A stretch of 20,609 nucleotides of DNA from NCBI GenBank assembly GCA_025463615.1, contig JAODAU010000395.1, positions 1 to 20,609 of the forward strand. Direction: 5' to 3'. The DNA comes from Microbacteriaceae bacterium. GTDB lineage: Bacteria > Actinomycetota > Actinomycetes > Actinomycetales > Microbacteriaceae. The notes below the pieces were generated by a model. The model saw nothing but the letters and a program-made list of their open reading frames with translations. It did no database searches and was not told the DNA's origin. Both the position numbers and the translations under genes were made by a program. Below, piece after piece: positions 7,057-14,404 of the stretch (within the stretch, counting starts at the first letter, position 1; every line of letters begins with the position of its first letter).

Positions 7057-7979
7057 TGTCGTCGGTGATCTCTGCTCGCAACCTCACGAAGAAGTACAAG
7101 GATTTCGCGGCGGTCGACGGCATCTCGTTCGAGGTAGCGCCGGGGGAGTCGTTCGGGCTGCTCGGGCCGAACGGCGCCGGCAAGTCGACCACGATGCGCA
7201 TGATCGGCGCGGTCTCCACGCGCACGAGCGGGGACCTCAGCATCCTCGGCCTCGACCCGGACAGCCACGGGCCCGCCGTGCGCGCCCAGCTCGGCGTCGT
7301 GCCACAGCAGGACAACCTCGACCAGGAGCTGCGCGTGCGCGACAACCTTGTCGTCTACGGCCGCTACTTCGGCATCCCGCGCTCCCAGTGCCTGCGTCGC
7401 GCCGACGAGCTGCTCGAGTTCGCCCAGCTCTCGGATCGGGCCAAGTCGAAGGTGGACGACCTCTCCGGCGGCATGAAACGGCGGCTCACCATCGCGCGGT
7501 CGCTCATGAACGACCCCCGCCTGCTGCTGCTGGACGAACCCACCACCGGCCTCGACCCGCAGGCGCGCCACGTGCTCTGGGACCGGCTGTTCCGGCTCAA
7601 GGAGCAGGGCACCACGCTGCTGCTCACCACCCACTACATGGACGAGGCGGAGCAGCTCTGCGACCGGCTCGTGGTCGTCGACAAGGGCACCATCATGGCG
7701 GAGGGGTCGCCGGCCGCGCTCATCCGCGAGTACTCCACGCGCGAGGTGGTGGAGGTGCGGTTCGGCTCCGACCGCAACGCCGAGGTCGCGCTCATCCTGG
7801 CCGGCCTGGGGGAGCGGCTCGAGGTGCTGCCCGACCGCATCCTCATCTACGCCGACGACGGGGATGCCGTGCTCGCCGAGGTCGCGGCCCGCGGCCTCGA
7901 ACCGATCACCAGCCTCGTGCGCCGCGCCAGCCTCGAAGACGTCTTCCTGCGCCTCACCGGGCGGAGCCTGATCGAATGA
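7056..7979 (+). CDS. ABC-2 type exporter, ATP-binding subunit (DrrA/NodI-like)
   Basis: This 307-residue cytoplasmic ATPase energises the two permeases encoded just downstream. Walker A is GPNGAGKST (37-45), the Q-loop is at VVPQQDN (81-87), the signature is LSGGMKRR (136-143), Walker B ends LLLLDEPTTGLD with D160-E161, and the switch His is H193 in TTHYMDEAE. The LSGGMKRR signature and the C-terminal extension of about 90 residues with SLEDVFLRLTGR are typical of the DrrA/NodI/CcmA-like daunorubicin-resistance group. ATG 7056 is preferred over an in-frame GTG at 7032 because the -10-like box lies between them. Its stop overlaps the next start (ATGA). Confidence 0.92.
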   Translation: MSSVISARNLTKKYKDFAAVDGISFEVAPGESFGLLGPNGAGKSTTMRMIGAVSTRTSGDLSILGLDPDSHGPAVRAQLGVVPQQDNLDQELRVRDNLVVYGRYFGIPRSQCLRRADELLEFAQLSDRAKSKVDDLSGGMKRRLTIARSLMNDPRLLLLDEPTTGLDPQARHVLWDRLFRLKEQGTTLLLTTHYMDEAEQLCDRLVVVDKGTIMAEGSPAALIREYSTREVVEVRFGSDRNAEVALILAGLGERLEVLPDRILIYADDGDAVLAEVAARGLEPITSLVRRASLEDVFLRLTGRSLIE

Positions 7980-8818
7980 CCGTCATCGAACGCGAGGTCC
8001 TCGTCGACCCGGCGCGCAAATCGCGGCGGTGGGGCTCCTGGTATGTGGCCGAGCACCGCCTCATGGGCATGCGCTCGTACTACAAGACGCTCATCTTCAC
8101 CACGGTGGGCAGCCCGTTCATGTACCTGTTCGCGCTCGGGGTCGGGCTCGCGACGCTCGTGAACAGGAACACCACCGACGCGTTCGGCGGCGCCAGCTAC
8201 CTGCAGTTCGTGGCGCCCGCCCTGATCGCGTCCGCCGCGGTGACCGCCGCGGTGGAGGAGTGCTCGTACCCGATGCTGATGGGGTTCAAATGGAACCCCA
8301 TCTTCTTCGGCATGAACGCCGCGCCCATCTCGGGCAACCAGATCGCCAACGGCTTCTTCATCGCCGTGATCGGGCGGCTGCTGCCGACCACTGCGATCTA
8401 CTACCTGGTGATGCTCGTGTTCGGGGCCGTGCCGCGCCCACTCGGCGTGCTCGACATCCTCGTCGCCCTGCTCACCGGGCTCTCGTTCGGCGTGCTCATC
8501 GCCGCGTTCATGGCCACCGTCGAGAACGACGTGGGGCAGCCCGCGTTCATCCAGCGGTTCATCGTCGGGCCGCTGCTGCTCTTCTCCGGCACCTTCTTCC
8601 CGCTCAGCCAGATGCCGGTCTACCTGCAGTGGATCGGGTGGATCTCGCCGCTCTGGCACGGCACGCAACTGGGCCGCACGCTCGACTACGGCACGCTCTT
8701 CCCCGCCACCGTGGAGCCCGGCTGGCTCACTCTCGTGCACGTGCTCTACCTCGTCGCGCTCTGCGTGGTCGGATGGCGCTGGACCCAGGTCATCATCACG
8801 AGGAGGCTCAACAAGTGA
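7976..8818 (+). CDS. ABC-2 type transporter permease, first subunit
   Basis: This 280-residue membrane protein has about six spans and belongs to the ABC-2/DrrB-NodJ class. A cytoplasmic N-terminus ends with an amphipathic segment (WYVAEHRLMGMRSYYKT); the conserved LLLFSGTFFPLSQMP and ISPLWHGTQLGR stretches sit in the C-terminal half. They correspond to the conserved ABC-2 region before the last spans. Its ATG (7976) overlaps the ATPase stop by 4 bp, so translation is coupled. It would pair with the next gene's product to form a heterodimeric channel. The substrate is unknown; in related operons it is a polyketide drug, a lipo-oligosaccharide or another hydrophobic compound. Confidence 0.9.
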   Translation: MTVIEREVLVDPARKSRRWGSWYVAEHRLMGMRSYYKTLIFTTVGSPFMYLFALGVGLATLVNRNTTDAFGGASYLQFVAPALIASAAVTAAVEECSYPMLMGFKWNPIFFGMNAAPISGNQIANGFFIAVIGRLLPTTAIYYLVMLVFGAVPRPLGVLDILVALLTGLSFGVLIAAFMATVENDVGQPAFIQRFIVGPLLLFSGTFFPLSQMPVYLQWIGWISPLWHGTQLGRTLDYGTLFPATVEPGWLTLVHVLYLVALCVVGWRWTQVIITRRLNK

Positions 8819-9654
8819 GCGCCACACCCACCCTCGCCCCCACGCGACCGCAGCCGCAGCTGCGCTCCGGCGGCATCGGGTCGCTGTACGCCGGCAACTC
8901 GCGGTCGGTGATCGGCCGCGGGCTGCTCGCCACGAAGAGCTCCAACTGGCTCGTCATCCTGAGCGGGTTCTTCGAGCCGGTGTTCTACCTGCTGTCGCTC
9001 GGCATCGGGCTGGGCGCGCTCGTCGGGCCGGTGACGACCAGCACCGGGCAGCACGTGCCGTACGCCGCGTTCATCGCGCCGGCGCTGCTCGCCGTCTCGG
9101 CCATGAACGGGGCCATCTTCGACTCCACCTGGAACGTGTTCTTCAAGATGCACTTCGCCAAGATCTACGAAGGCATGCTGGCGACCTCCCTCGGGCCACT
9201 GGATGTCGCGTTCGGCGAGATCTTCCTCGCGCTGCTGCGCGGGGGCATCTACGCCGCCGGGTTCCTCATCGTGATGCAGGTGCTCGGGCTGAACCTGGCG
9301 TGGTCGGCCGTGCTCGCGCTGCCTGCCGTGCTGCTCATCGCCTTCGGGTTCGCGAGCCTCGGCATGGCGATCACCAGCTACATGAAGACGTTCCAGCAGA
9401 TGGACTGGATCAACTTCATCATCCTGCCGATGTTCCTCTTCTCGGCCACGTTCTACCCGCTCAGCGTGTACCCGCAGGCCATCCAGTGGATCATCCAGGT
9501 GTTCCCGCTCTGGCACGGCGTCGAGCTCGTGCGCGGACTCACCACGGGCGCGCTGAGCTGGGCGATGCTGGGGCACGTGGCGTACTTCGTGGTCATGATC
9601 GCGGTGGGCCTCGTCTTCACCACCCGCCGCCTGCGGGCCCTGTTCCTCGACTGA
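8815..9654 (+). CDS. ABC-2 type transporter permease, second subunit
   Basis: This 279-residue polytopic protein is paralogous to the preceding permease: compare FLFSATFYPLSVYPQ and VFPLWHGVELVRG with the matching stretches of its neighbour. About six spans follow a Pro/Gln-rich cytoplasmic N-terminus. GTG at 8815 overlaps the previous stop (GTGA), and AGGAGG at 8801-8806 gives a strong ribosome site inside the preceding gene, which fixes this start. The FFEPVFYLLSLGIGLG stretch is typical of NodJ/DrrB proteins. It is the last gene of the operon; inverted repeats follow. Confidence 0.9.
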   Translation: MSATPTLAPTRPQPQLRSGGIGSLYAGNSRSVIGRGLLATKSSNWLVILSGFFEPVFYLLSLGIGLGALVGPVTTSTGQHVPYAAFIAPALLAVSAMNGAIFDSTWNVFFKMHFAKIYEGMLATSLGPLDVAFGEIFLALLRGGIYAAGFLIVMQVLGLNLAWSAVLALPAVLLIAFGFASLGMAITSYMKTFQQMDWINFIILPMFLFSATFYPLSVYPQAIQWIIQVFPLWHGVELVRGLTTGALSWAMLGHVAYFVVMIAVGLVFTTRRLRALFLD

Positions 9655-9666
9655 GGGCGCGCTCGC

Positions 9667-9690
9667 GGTCGCGCGGTCGCGCGGTCGCGC
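9667..9690. repeat. Tandem GGTCGCGC, three copies
   Basis: GGTCGCGC is repeated exactly at 9667, 9675 and 9683. It leads into the left arm of the long inverted repeat at 9687-9795. No coding role is visible. Confidence 0.8.
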
Positions 9691-9795
9691 GGGAGGAAGG
9701 GCGGTTCCGTTCCAGGAGCTTCCCGCGCACGGCTGCGCCGCGCGCCCGCCAGACCCGAGCCAGCTCCCGGAACGGAGCCGCCCTTCCTCCCGCGC
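9687..9795. repeat. Long inverted repeat with 34-bp arms after the ABC-2 operon
   Basis: The left arm 9687-9720 (beginning GCGCGGGAGGAAGGGCGG) and right arm 9762-9795 pair at 32 of 34 positions around a 41-nt GC-rich centre. It begins 33 bp after the permease stop, so it can act as a terminator of the + operon, but the length of the arms suggests a small palindromic element. No transposase or target-site duplication is visible. Confidence 0.85.
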
Positions 9796-9871
9796 CGGTC
9801 ACCTGCAACACAACCGCCCGAGCCGAGTCACGCCGCGCACCCGCACCCGCCCCGGCATCCGCGCCGCGACC

Positions 9872-9961
9872 CTGCACGAAATGAAGGACGGCGCGTGACG
9901 GGTGTGGCGAAATCGTCGACTCCTGTCACTCGAGTCACGCGCCAACCTTCATTTCGTGCAG
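9872..9961. repeat. Second long inverted repeat with 28-bp arms
   Basis: The left arm 9872-9899 (starting CTGCACGAAATGAAGG) and right arm 9934-9961 pair at 26 of 28 positions around a 34-nt centre. The mismatch is a single 2-bp block in the middle of the arm. It is unrelated in sequence to the repeat at 9687-9795. The word CGAGTCACGC at its inner right edge also occurs at 9824-9833. Nothing else recognisable is seen in the 9655-10008 gap. Confidence 0.85.
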
Positions 9962-9971
9962 CGCACGGGCC

Positions 9972-10000
9972 TCCCCTCCGCACAAAGCCCTTGTGGAGGA
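9972..10000 (-). terminator. Possible weak hairpin downstream of the MFS gene
   Basis: CCTCC-GC-ACAA and TTGTGGAGG (within about 9972-10000) form a 9-bp stem with a 2-nt bulge, just downstream of the MFS stop on the minus strand. There is no T-tract, so intrinsic termination is uncertain. Confidence 0.3.
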
Positions 10001-10008
10001 GCGACCCC

Positions 10009-11289
10009 TTATTTGACGGTCTTGATCGGGGCTATGGCCAGGCCGCCGAGGGTGGCCGCGATGGCGGAGGCGATGAAGAGGGCCTGGAAGCCGTTCGGCA
10101 CGAACTGGGAGACGATGAACGCGCCGAGCAGGGGCGCGAAGGCCTGCGGCACGGCCGTGGCGATGTTCATGATGCCGAGGTCCTTGCCGCGGGTGTGCGA
10201 GTCGGGCAGCACCTGGGTGGCGAGGGCCTGGTCGACGGCCATGAAGCATCCGTAGCCCAGGCCGAGCAGGCCGGCCGCGCCCATCGCGATGGTGAAGCTC
10301 GGGATGAGGGCCAGCAGCAGGGCGGCCAGCGCCTGCAGGTACGCGGCCGCGTACACGAAGACCTTGCGCTGCCCGAGGCGGTCGCTGAGGTAGCCGAACC
10401 CGACGGCCGCGACGATGAAGAACAGCAGGTAGATGAGGGTGAGCAGCAGCAGGTCGTCCTCCGAGGACTTGCCGCGGTGCAGCCCGAACTCGAGGAAGTA
10501 GAGCAGCAGCGTGGTGCCCAGCGCGTTGCCGATGTTGACGAGGATGCGTCCCAGCAGCGTCCAGCCGAAGTCCGGGTGCTCGAGCGGGTTGACCCAGAAT
10601 CCGCGCAGCAGCCCGCGCAGCGCGAACGGCGCGCGCAGCACCTTCGGCAGCACCTCGTCCGGGATGAGCAGCAGGAACGGCAGCACGAGCACGATCAGCA
10701 GCACCGCCATGAGCGTGTAGCCGAGCAGCTGCGACAGCCCGAGCGAGAGCACGAGCATGAGGCCGACGACGGTGCCGATCGCCTGCGGGGCGGAGACCCA
10801 GCCGGAGGCGACGCCGCGCTGGTTGACGGGCACCTGGTCCGAGATGGTGGCGGTGACGGCGGCCGAGAGGATGCAGAACCCGGTCAGCGCCAGCGACCAG
10901 AAGATGCCGATCCCCACCATCGTGTTCTGGAGCCCGAGCAGGAAGAGGGAGAGCGCGAAGACGACGGTGCCGATGAAGATCCAGGGACGCCTGCGGCCGA
11001 ACCGGGAGGTCGTGCGGTCGGAGAGCGCGCCGGTGAGCGGGTACGCGATGAGCGCGCAGGCCCCCGCGATGCCCGAGATGATGCCGAACGCCACGACGCT
11101 CGCCACCCAGTCCTTGGTGGGGTTCGCGGCCGCGACCTGTGTCGGCAGCAGCAGCTGGATGGGGGTGAGCTGCGCCATCCAGATGCCCAGCCAGGCCGTC
11201 GCGAAGAGGGTGATCCAGAGCGCGGAGACACGCCGCTTCGGCTCGGCGAACGGCGTGAACGCGCGAGGAAGCTGTGGCGTTGCAGTCAT
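10009..11289 (-). CDS. MFS transporter, sucrose/SLC45-like sugar permease group
   Basis: This 426-residue protein has about 12 membrane spans in two halves joined by a cytoplasmic loop around 212-240. The motif-A segment SDRTTSRFGRRRPWI (90-104) with its GRRRPW core is characteristic of the sucrose:H+ symporter/SLC45-like and GPH-like branches, and a second copy SDRLGQRK (302-309) marks the start of the C-terminal half. The likely role is proton-coupled uptake of a sugar or glycoside. No glycosidase or sugar regulator is adjacent, so the substrate is open. ATG at 11289 is supported by AAGGAG about 8 bases upstream on the minus strand. It appears to be a single-gene unit flanked by repeats on its 3' side. 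Confidence 0.85.
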   Translation of the reverse strand: MTATPQLPRAFTPFAEPKRRVSALWITLFATAWLGIWMAQLTPIQLLLPTQVAAANPTKDWVASVVAFGIISGIAGACALIAYPLTGALSDRTTSRFGRRRPWIFIGTVVFALSLFLLGLQNTMVGIGIFWSLALTGFCILSAAVTATISDQVPVNQRGVASGWVSAPQAIGTVVGLMLVLSLGLSQLLGYTLMAVLLIVLVLPFLLLIPDEVLPKVLRAPFALRGLLRGFWVNPLEHPDFGWTLLGRILVNIGNALGTTLLLYFLEFGLHRGKSSEDDLLLLTLIYLLFFIVAAVGFGYLSDRLGQRKVFVYAAAYLQALAALLLALIPSFTIAMGAAGLLGLGYGCFMAVDQALATQVLPDSHTRGKDLGIMNIATAVPQAFAPLLGAFIVSQFVPNGFQALFIASAIAATLGGLAIAPIKTVK

Positions 11290-11331
11290 CGGGGCGCTCC
11301 TTGCCAGTGCGGGACGGATGCTGACTACCTG

Positions 11332-11337
11332 ATTATG
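11332..11337 (-). promoter_or_regulatory. Possible -10 box of the MFS gene
   Basis: CATAAT on the minus strand (plus ATTATG 11332-11337) is the only A/T-rich hexamer in the 110-bp gap and lies about 43 bases upstream of the MFS ATG. No convincing -35 is seen. Confidence 0.35.
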
Positions 11338-11399
11338 CAGGCAGAACGGGCCCCGTGGCGGGAGGCGAGGCCCCCAGTAGAGGGCACGATTTCTGCGAG

Positions 11400-11837
11400 T
11401 CAGTGCGCGGCGGCCGCCGCCTGGTCGGCCTTGTGCCAGCCCGAGAACAGGGCCGTGGCATCCGCCACGAAGTCGCCGCGGGCCTTCGGGCCACGGCAGC
11501 TGTAGAGGTTGAGCTTCTGCATCTTGTTGCCCGCCGTGTACAGCGTGACCGAGGTGGCGAGGCCGCCGGTGCAGCCGTCGTTCTCGGCGTTGTTGAAGTC
11601 GGCGACATCCACCTTGTACTTCGTGACCAGCCGGTCGAAGGCGGCGATGCGCGGGCCCGAGGTGACCGTGTAGGTGGTGTCGTCGTAGTCGGGCACCGCC
11701 TGGTACTGGCTGTACTCGATGCGCTCGACCGGGTTGGAGACGTTTGGGCGGATGAGCGTCTGGCTCACGATCACCACGATGATGACGAGCGCGGCGGCCG
11801 CGATGAGCCAGATCAGCAGGCGGAGCGGGCGGCGCAC
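11400..11837 (-). CDS. Small membrane-anchored protein of unknown function
   Basis: This 145-residue protein has a basic N-terminus (MRRPLR), one membrane span at about 7-26, and an extracytoplasmic domain of about 115 residues containing two cysteines (C89 in NDGCTGG and C114 in YSCRGP) that could form a disulfide. I do not recognise the family. The domain reads as a compact alpha/beta fold with an Ala-rich tail. GTG at 11837 follows the stop of the upstream small gene by one base, so the two are almost certainly cotranslated. Both lie downstream of ribH in the same direction, but a separate promoter-like box precedes the pair, so a role in flavin metabolism should not be assumed. Confidence 0.8.
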   Translation of the reverse strand: MRRPLRLLIWLIAAAALVIIVVIVSQTLIRPNVSNPVERIEYSQYQAVPDYDDTTYTVTSGPRIAAFDRLVTKYKVDVADFNNAENDGCTGGLATSVTLYTAGNKMQKLNLYSCRGPKARGDFVADATALFSGWHKADQAAAAAH

Positions 11838-11838
11838 G

Positions 11839-11985
11839 TCAGAGCGCTTCGACGAGGGATGCTGCCGGGCCGAGGCTGGAGGCGTGGCCGCCGTTCTGCA
11901 CGAAGACGACGAGGATGAACCCCACTGCCGCCACGATCGCGATGATCACGGCAACCACGATGAGGACTTTGAAGGGGTTCGACAC
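11839..11985 (-). CDS. 48-residue single-span membrane protein, unknown function
   Basis: The predicted protein is VSNPFKVLIV..., with one long hydrophobic span at about 7-29, a short basic N-terminus and a small Gly/Ser/Ala tail of about 19 residues. It has no motif I recognise. GTG at 11985 is chosen because TACACT on the minus strand (plus 11992-11997) ends 6 bases before it, suggesting a leaderless start. The stop is one base from the start of the next gene, which supports a real two-gene unit. The alternative that the frame extends further upstream is unlikely since that part is a shadow of ribH. Confidence 0.65.
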   Translation of the reverse strand: MSNPFKVLIVVAVIIAIVAAVGFILVVFVQNGGHASSLGPAASLVEAL

Positions 11986-11991
11986 CCTTCG

Positions 11992-11997
11992 AGTGTA
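11992..11997 (-). promoter_or_regulatory. Possible -10 box of the small membrane-protein pair
   Basis: TACACT on the minus strand lies in the 44-bp gap after ribH and 6 bases before the GTG at 11985. If active, it separates the small gene pair from the riboflavin operon. The -35 is not clear. Confidence 0.35.
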
Positions 11998-12029
11998 CCG
12001 GCGGCCCCGGGCGCGAATCGAACCGGCGC

Positions 12030-12500
12030 TCAGCCGCGCAGCGACCGGAGCGCGACCGCGGTGGCCAGCGCGGCCTCCGCCGCCTCGGCGCCCTTGTCCT
12101 CCCTGGAGCCCTCGTAGCCGGCCCTGTCGATGCCCTGCTGCTCGTCGTCCAGGGTGAGCACGCCGAAGCCGATCGGCTTTCCGGTGCGCAGGGCGACCTC
12201 GGTGAGGCCGGTGGTTGCGGCGTCCGACACGAACTCGAAGTGGGGCGTGCCGCCGCGGATGATCACGCCGAGCGCGACCACGGCATCCGCCCCCGCCTCG
12301 AGCGCGGCGAGGCTCACGACCGGCAGCTCGAAGCTGCCCGGCACGCGCACCTCGCTGACCTCCGCGCCGGATGCCGCGAGCACCCGCCGCGCCCCCGCGA
12401 GGAGCCCGTCGGTGATGTACCCGTGCCAGCGGCCCGCGACGATGGTGACCTTCAGGCCCGTTCCGTCGATCTCGAGCTCGGGGGATCCTGCTCCGCTCAT
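12030..12500 (-). CDS. ribH: 6,7-dimethyl-8-ribityllumazine synthase
   Basis: This 156-residue enzyme joins 5-amino-6-ribitylaminouracil with 3,4-dihydroxy-2-butanone 4-phosphate to form the lumazine precursor of riboflavin. Family signatures are VPGSFELPV (active-site ribityl-binding loop), GVIIRGGTPHFEFVSDAA with the catalytic-type His, and KPIGFGVLTLDDEQQ near the C-terminus. Length is normal for the icosahedral or pentameric synthases. Its ATG overlaps the ribBA stop (ATGA), so it is translationally coupled and is the last gene of the riboflavin operon. Confidence 0.97.
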   Translation of the reverse strand: MSGAGSPELEIDGTGLKVTIVAGRWHGYITDGLLAGARRVLAASGAEVSEVRVPGSFELPVVSLAALEAGADAVVALGVIIRGGTPHFEFVSDAATTGLTEVALRTGKPIGFGVLTLDDEQQGIDRAGYEGSREDKGAEAAEAALATAVALRSLRG

Positions 12501-13801
12501 GCCAGGTGGCCCTTCTCGGTGGCGAGGATGCGCTGGTGCGCCCGGACGGCATCCTCGAGTTCGGTGTTGTCGGGCAGGATGTGGCCCATGCGGTCGCGCT
12601 TGGCCTCGAGGTACTGCTCGTTGAATTCGCCGACGCCCACGACCAGCGGCACCTGCTCGGTGACGACGATGCCGCGCTCGCGCAGCTGGCGCAGCTTCTC
12701 GGGGTTGTTGGTGATGGCTCGGACCTCGCTGATGCCGAGATCCTCGAGGATGGCGACGGCGGCGCCGTAGTCGCGCCCGTCGGCCGGGAAGCCGAGGGCG
12801 AGGTTGGCGTCGAGGGTGTCCATGCCGTCCTCCTGCAGGCGGTACGCCTTCAGCTTGTTGATGAGGCCGATGCCGCGACCCTCGTGGCCGCGCATGTAGA
12901 TGACCACGCCGCCCTCGCGCTGGATCTGGTCGAGCGCGGCGTCGAGCTGGGGGCCGCACTCGCACTTCAGCGAGCCGAAGACCTCGCCCGTGAGGCACTC
13001 GGAGTGCACCCGCAGGAGGGTTCCGTTCGTCGGGTCGCCGGAGATGATCGCGAGGTGGTCGGCGCCCGTCATACGGTCACGGTAGGCGCGGAAGCGGAAG
13101 CTGCCGTGCGTGGTCGGGATGGTGGTCTCGACCTCGAAGATCACGCGGGAGGTCTCCGGCAGCTCGACCGGCATCGGCACGTCGGTGTCGCAGTGGGTCT
13201 CCTGCAGGAACTCGATGAGCGCCTCGATGGTGATCACGGGCACGCCCTCGGCCTCGCCGAGAGCGATGAGGCCGGGCAGACGGGTCATCTCGCCGTCGTC
13301 GCTGACGATCTCGGAGATCGCCCCGACCGGAACGAGGCCGGCCAGCTTGAGCAGGTCGACCGCGGCCTCGGTGTGGCCGGCGCGCTCGCGCACGCCGCCG
13401 TCCACCGCGCGGAGCGGCAGGATGTGGCCCGGGCGGTGCAGGCTGGCCGGCGTCGACTCCAGGTCGGCCAGCACCCGCAGGGTGTGGGCGCGGTCGGAGG
13501 CGCTGATGCCGGTGCTGAGCCGGTCCGCGGCATCCACGCTCACGGTGTAGTTGGTGCCGCGCGGGTCCTCGTTGCGGCCCACCATCACCGGCAGCTCGAG
13601 GCGGTCGGCGATCTCGTTCGTCATGGGCGCGCAGATGAAGCCGGAGGTGCGGCGCACCATCCAGGCCAGCCACTCCTGGCTGGCGAGGCCGGCGGCGATG
13701 ATCACGTCGCCCTCGTTCTCGCGGCTCTCGTTGTCGGCCACGATGATGGGCCGCCCGGCGCGCAGGGCGTCGAGTGCGGTGGGGATGTCGGCGAGACTCA
13801 T
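12497..13801 (-). CDS. ribBA: Bifunctional 3,4-dihydroxy-2-butanone-4-phosphate synthase / GTP cyclohydrolase II
   Basis: This 434-residue fusion supplies both precursors of riboflavin. The N-terminal half (about 1-205) is the DHBP synthase, with the acidic loop DNESRENEGD (23-32), the phosphate-site SVDAADRLSTGISASDRA and RPGHILPLRA. The C-terminal half (about 215-420) is GTP cyclohydrolase II, with zinc ligands C269, C280 and C282 in SECLTGEVFGSLKCECG, the GRGIGLINKL loop (308-317) and ITNNPEKL near 363-370. All expected catalytic residues appear present, so both activities should be intact. It overlaps ribE at the start and ribH at the end by 4 bp each. Confidence 0.97.
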   Translation of the reverse strand: MSLADIPTALDALRAGRPIIVADNESRENEGDVIIAAGLASQEWLAWMVRRTSGFICAPMTNEIADRLELPVMVGRNEDPRGTNYTVSVDAADRLSTGISASDRAHTLRVLADLESTPASLHRPGHILPLRAVDGGVRERAGHTEAAVDLLKLAGLVPVGAISEIVSDDGEMTRLPGLIALGEAEGVPVITIEALIEFLQETHCDTDVPMPVELPETSRVIFEVETTIPTTHGSFRFRAYRDRMTGADHLAIISGDPTNGTLLRVHSECLTGEVFGSLKCECGPQLDAALDQIQREGGVVIYMRGHEGRGIGLINKLKAYRLQEDGMDTLDANLALGFPADGRDYGAAVAILEDLGISEVRAITNNPEKLRQLRERGIVVTEQVPLVVGVGEFNEQYLEAKRDRMGHILPDNTELEDAVRAHQRILATEKGHLA

Positions 13802-14403
13802 GATCCGACCCTTTCGTTGAGGTTGAGCATCCGTTCGACCTGGCGGGCCAGGATGTCGGTTTCGATGTTGACCCGGTCGCCCACGGCACGCTGGCCGAGG
13901 GTCGTCGCGGTGAGTGTTTCGGGGATGAGCGAGACCTCGAACCAGTCGTCGCCCACCGCGCTCACGGTGAGGGAGACGCCGTCGACCGCGATCGAGCCCT
14001 TGCGGGTGACGAGCGGGGCGTGCTCGGGGTCGAGGGAGAAGCGCAGCACGCGCCACGCGTCGCCCGGCGTGATGGAGAGCAGCTCGCTGGTGCCGTCGAT
14101 GTGGCCCTGCACGATGTGGCCGCCGATCCGGTCGCCCACCTTCGCCGCGCGCTCGAGGTTGACGCGGGTGCCCGGCGTGGGCAGTTTCAGGGTGCTCATG
14201 GCGATCGTCTCGGCCATCACGTCGGCGGTGAACCAGTCGGCGCCCTGGTCGATCACGGTGAGGCAGACGCCGCTCACCGAGATGGAGTCGCCGTGTTTGG
14301 CGTCCGAGACGGCGATGGGCGCGTGCACGGTGATGCGCGCCGCGTCGGCCGTGGGCTGCCACGCGGTGACGGTGCCGAGCTCTTCGATGATTCCGGTGAA
14401 CAT
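13798..14403 (-). CDS. ribE: Riboflavin synthase, alpha chain
   Basis: This 201-residue enzyme dismutates two lumazine molecules into riboflavin and the pyrimidine precursor. It shows the internal duplication of the family: the opening MFTGIIEELG with VSGVCLTV and MAETIAMSTL in the first barrel, then VQGHIDGT, VDGVSLTV and LIPETLTATTL in the second. The MFTGI start is the invariant family N-terminus, fixing ATG 14403. It begins one base after the ribD stop, and its own stop overlaps the ribBA start, so the operon is tightly coupled. Confidence 0.97.
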   Translation of the reverse strand: MFTGIIEELGTVTAWQPTADAARITVHAPIAVSDAKHGDSISVSGVCLTVIDQGADWFTADVMAETIAMSTLKLPTPGTRVNLERAAKVGDRIGGHIVQGHIDGTSELLSITPGDAWRVLRFSLDPEHAPLVTRKGSIAVDGVSLTVSAVGDDWFEVSLIPETLTATTLGQRAVGDRVNIETDILARQVERMLNLNERVGS

Positions 14404-14404
14404 G

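Noticed and set aside
9655..10008. Possible mobile element with terminal inverted repeats in the 354-bp gap
   Set aside because: The two inverted repeats are independent of each other, no transposase frame is inside, and no target duplication is visible. I list them as repeats only.
9895..11505. 536-codon open frame on + opposite the MFS transporter
   Set aside because: It is antisense shadow: low-complexity Glu/Arg/Gln/Gly-rich sequence, while the minus frame gives a textbook 12-span MFS protein.
12000..12035. GGTTCGATTC on the minus strand after ribH, like a tRNA T-loop
   Set aside because: Flanking bases do not form a 5-bp T-stem, and no acceptor, D or anticodon arm can be built in the 44-bp gap.
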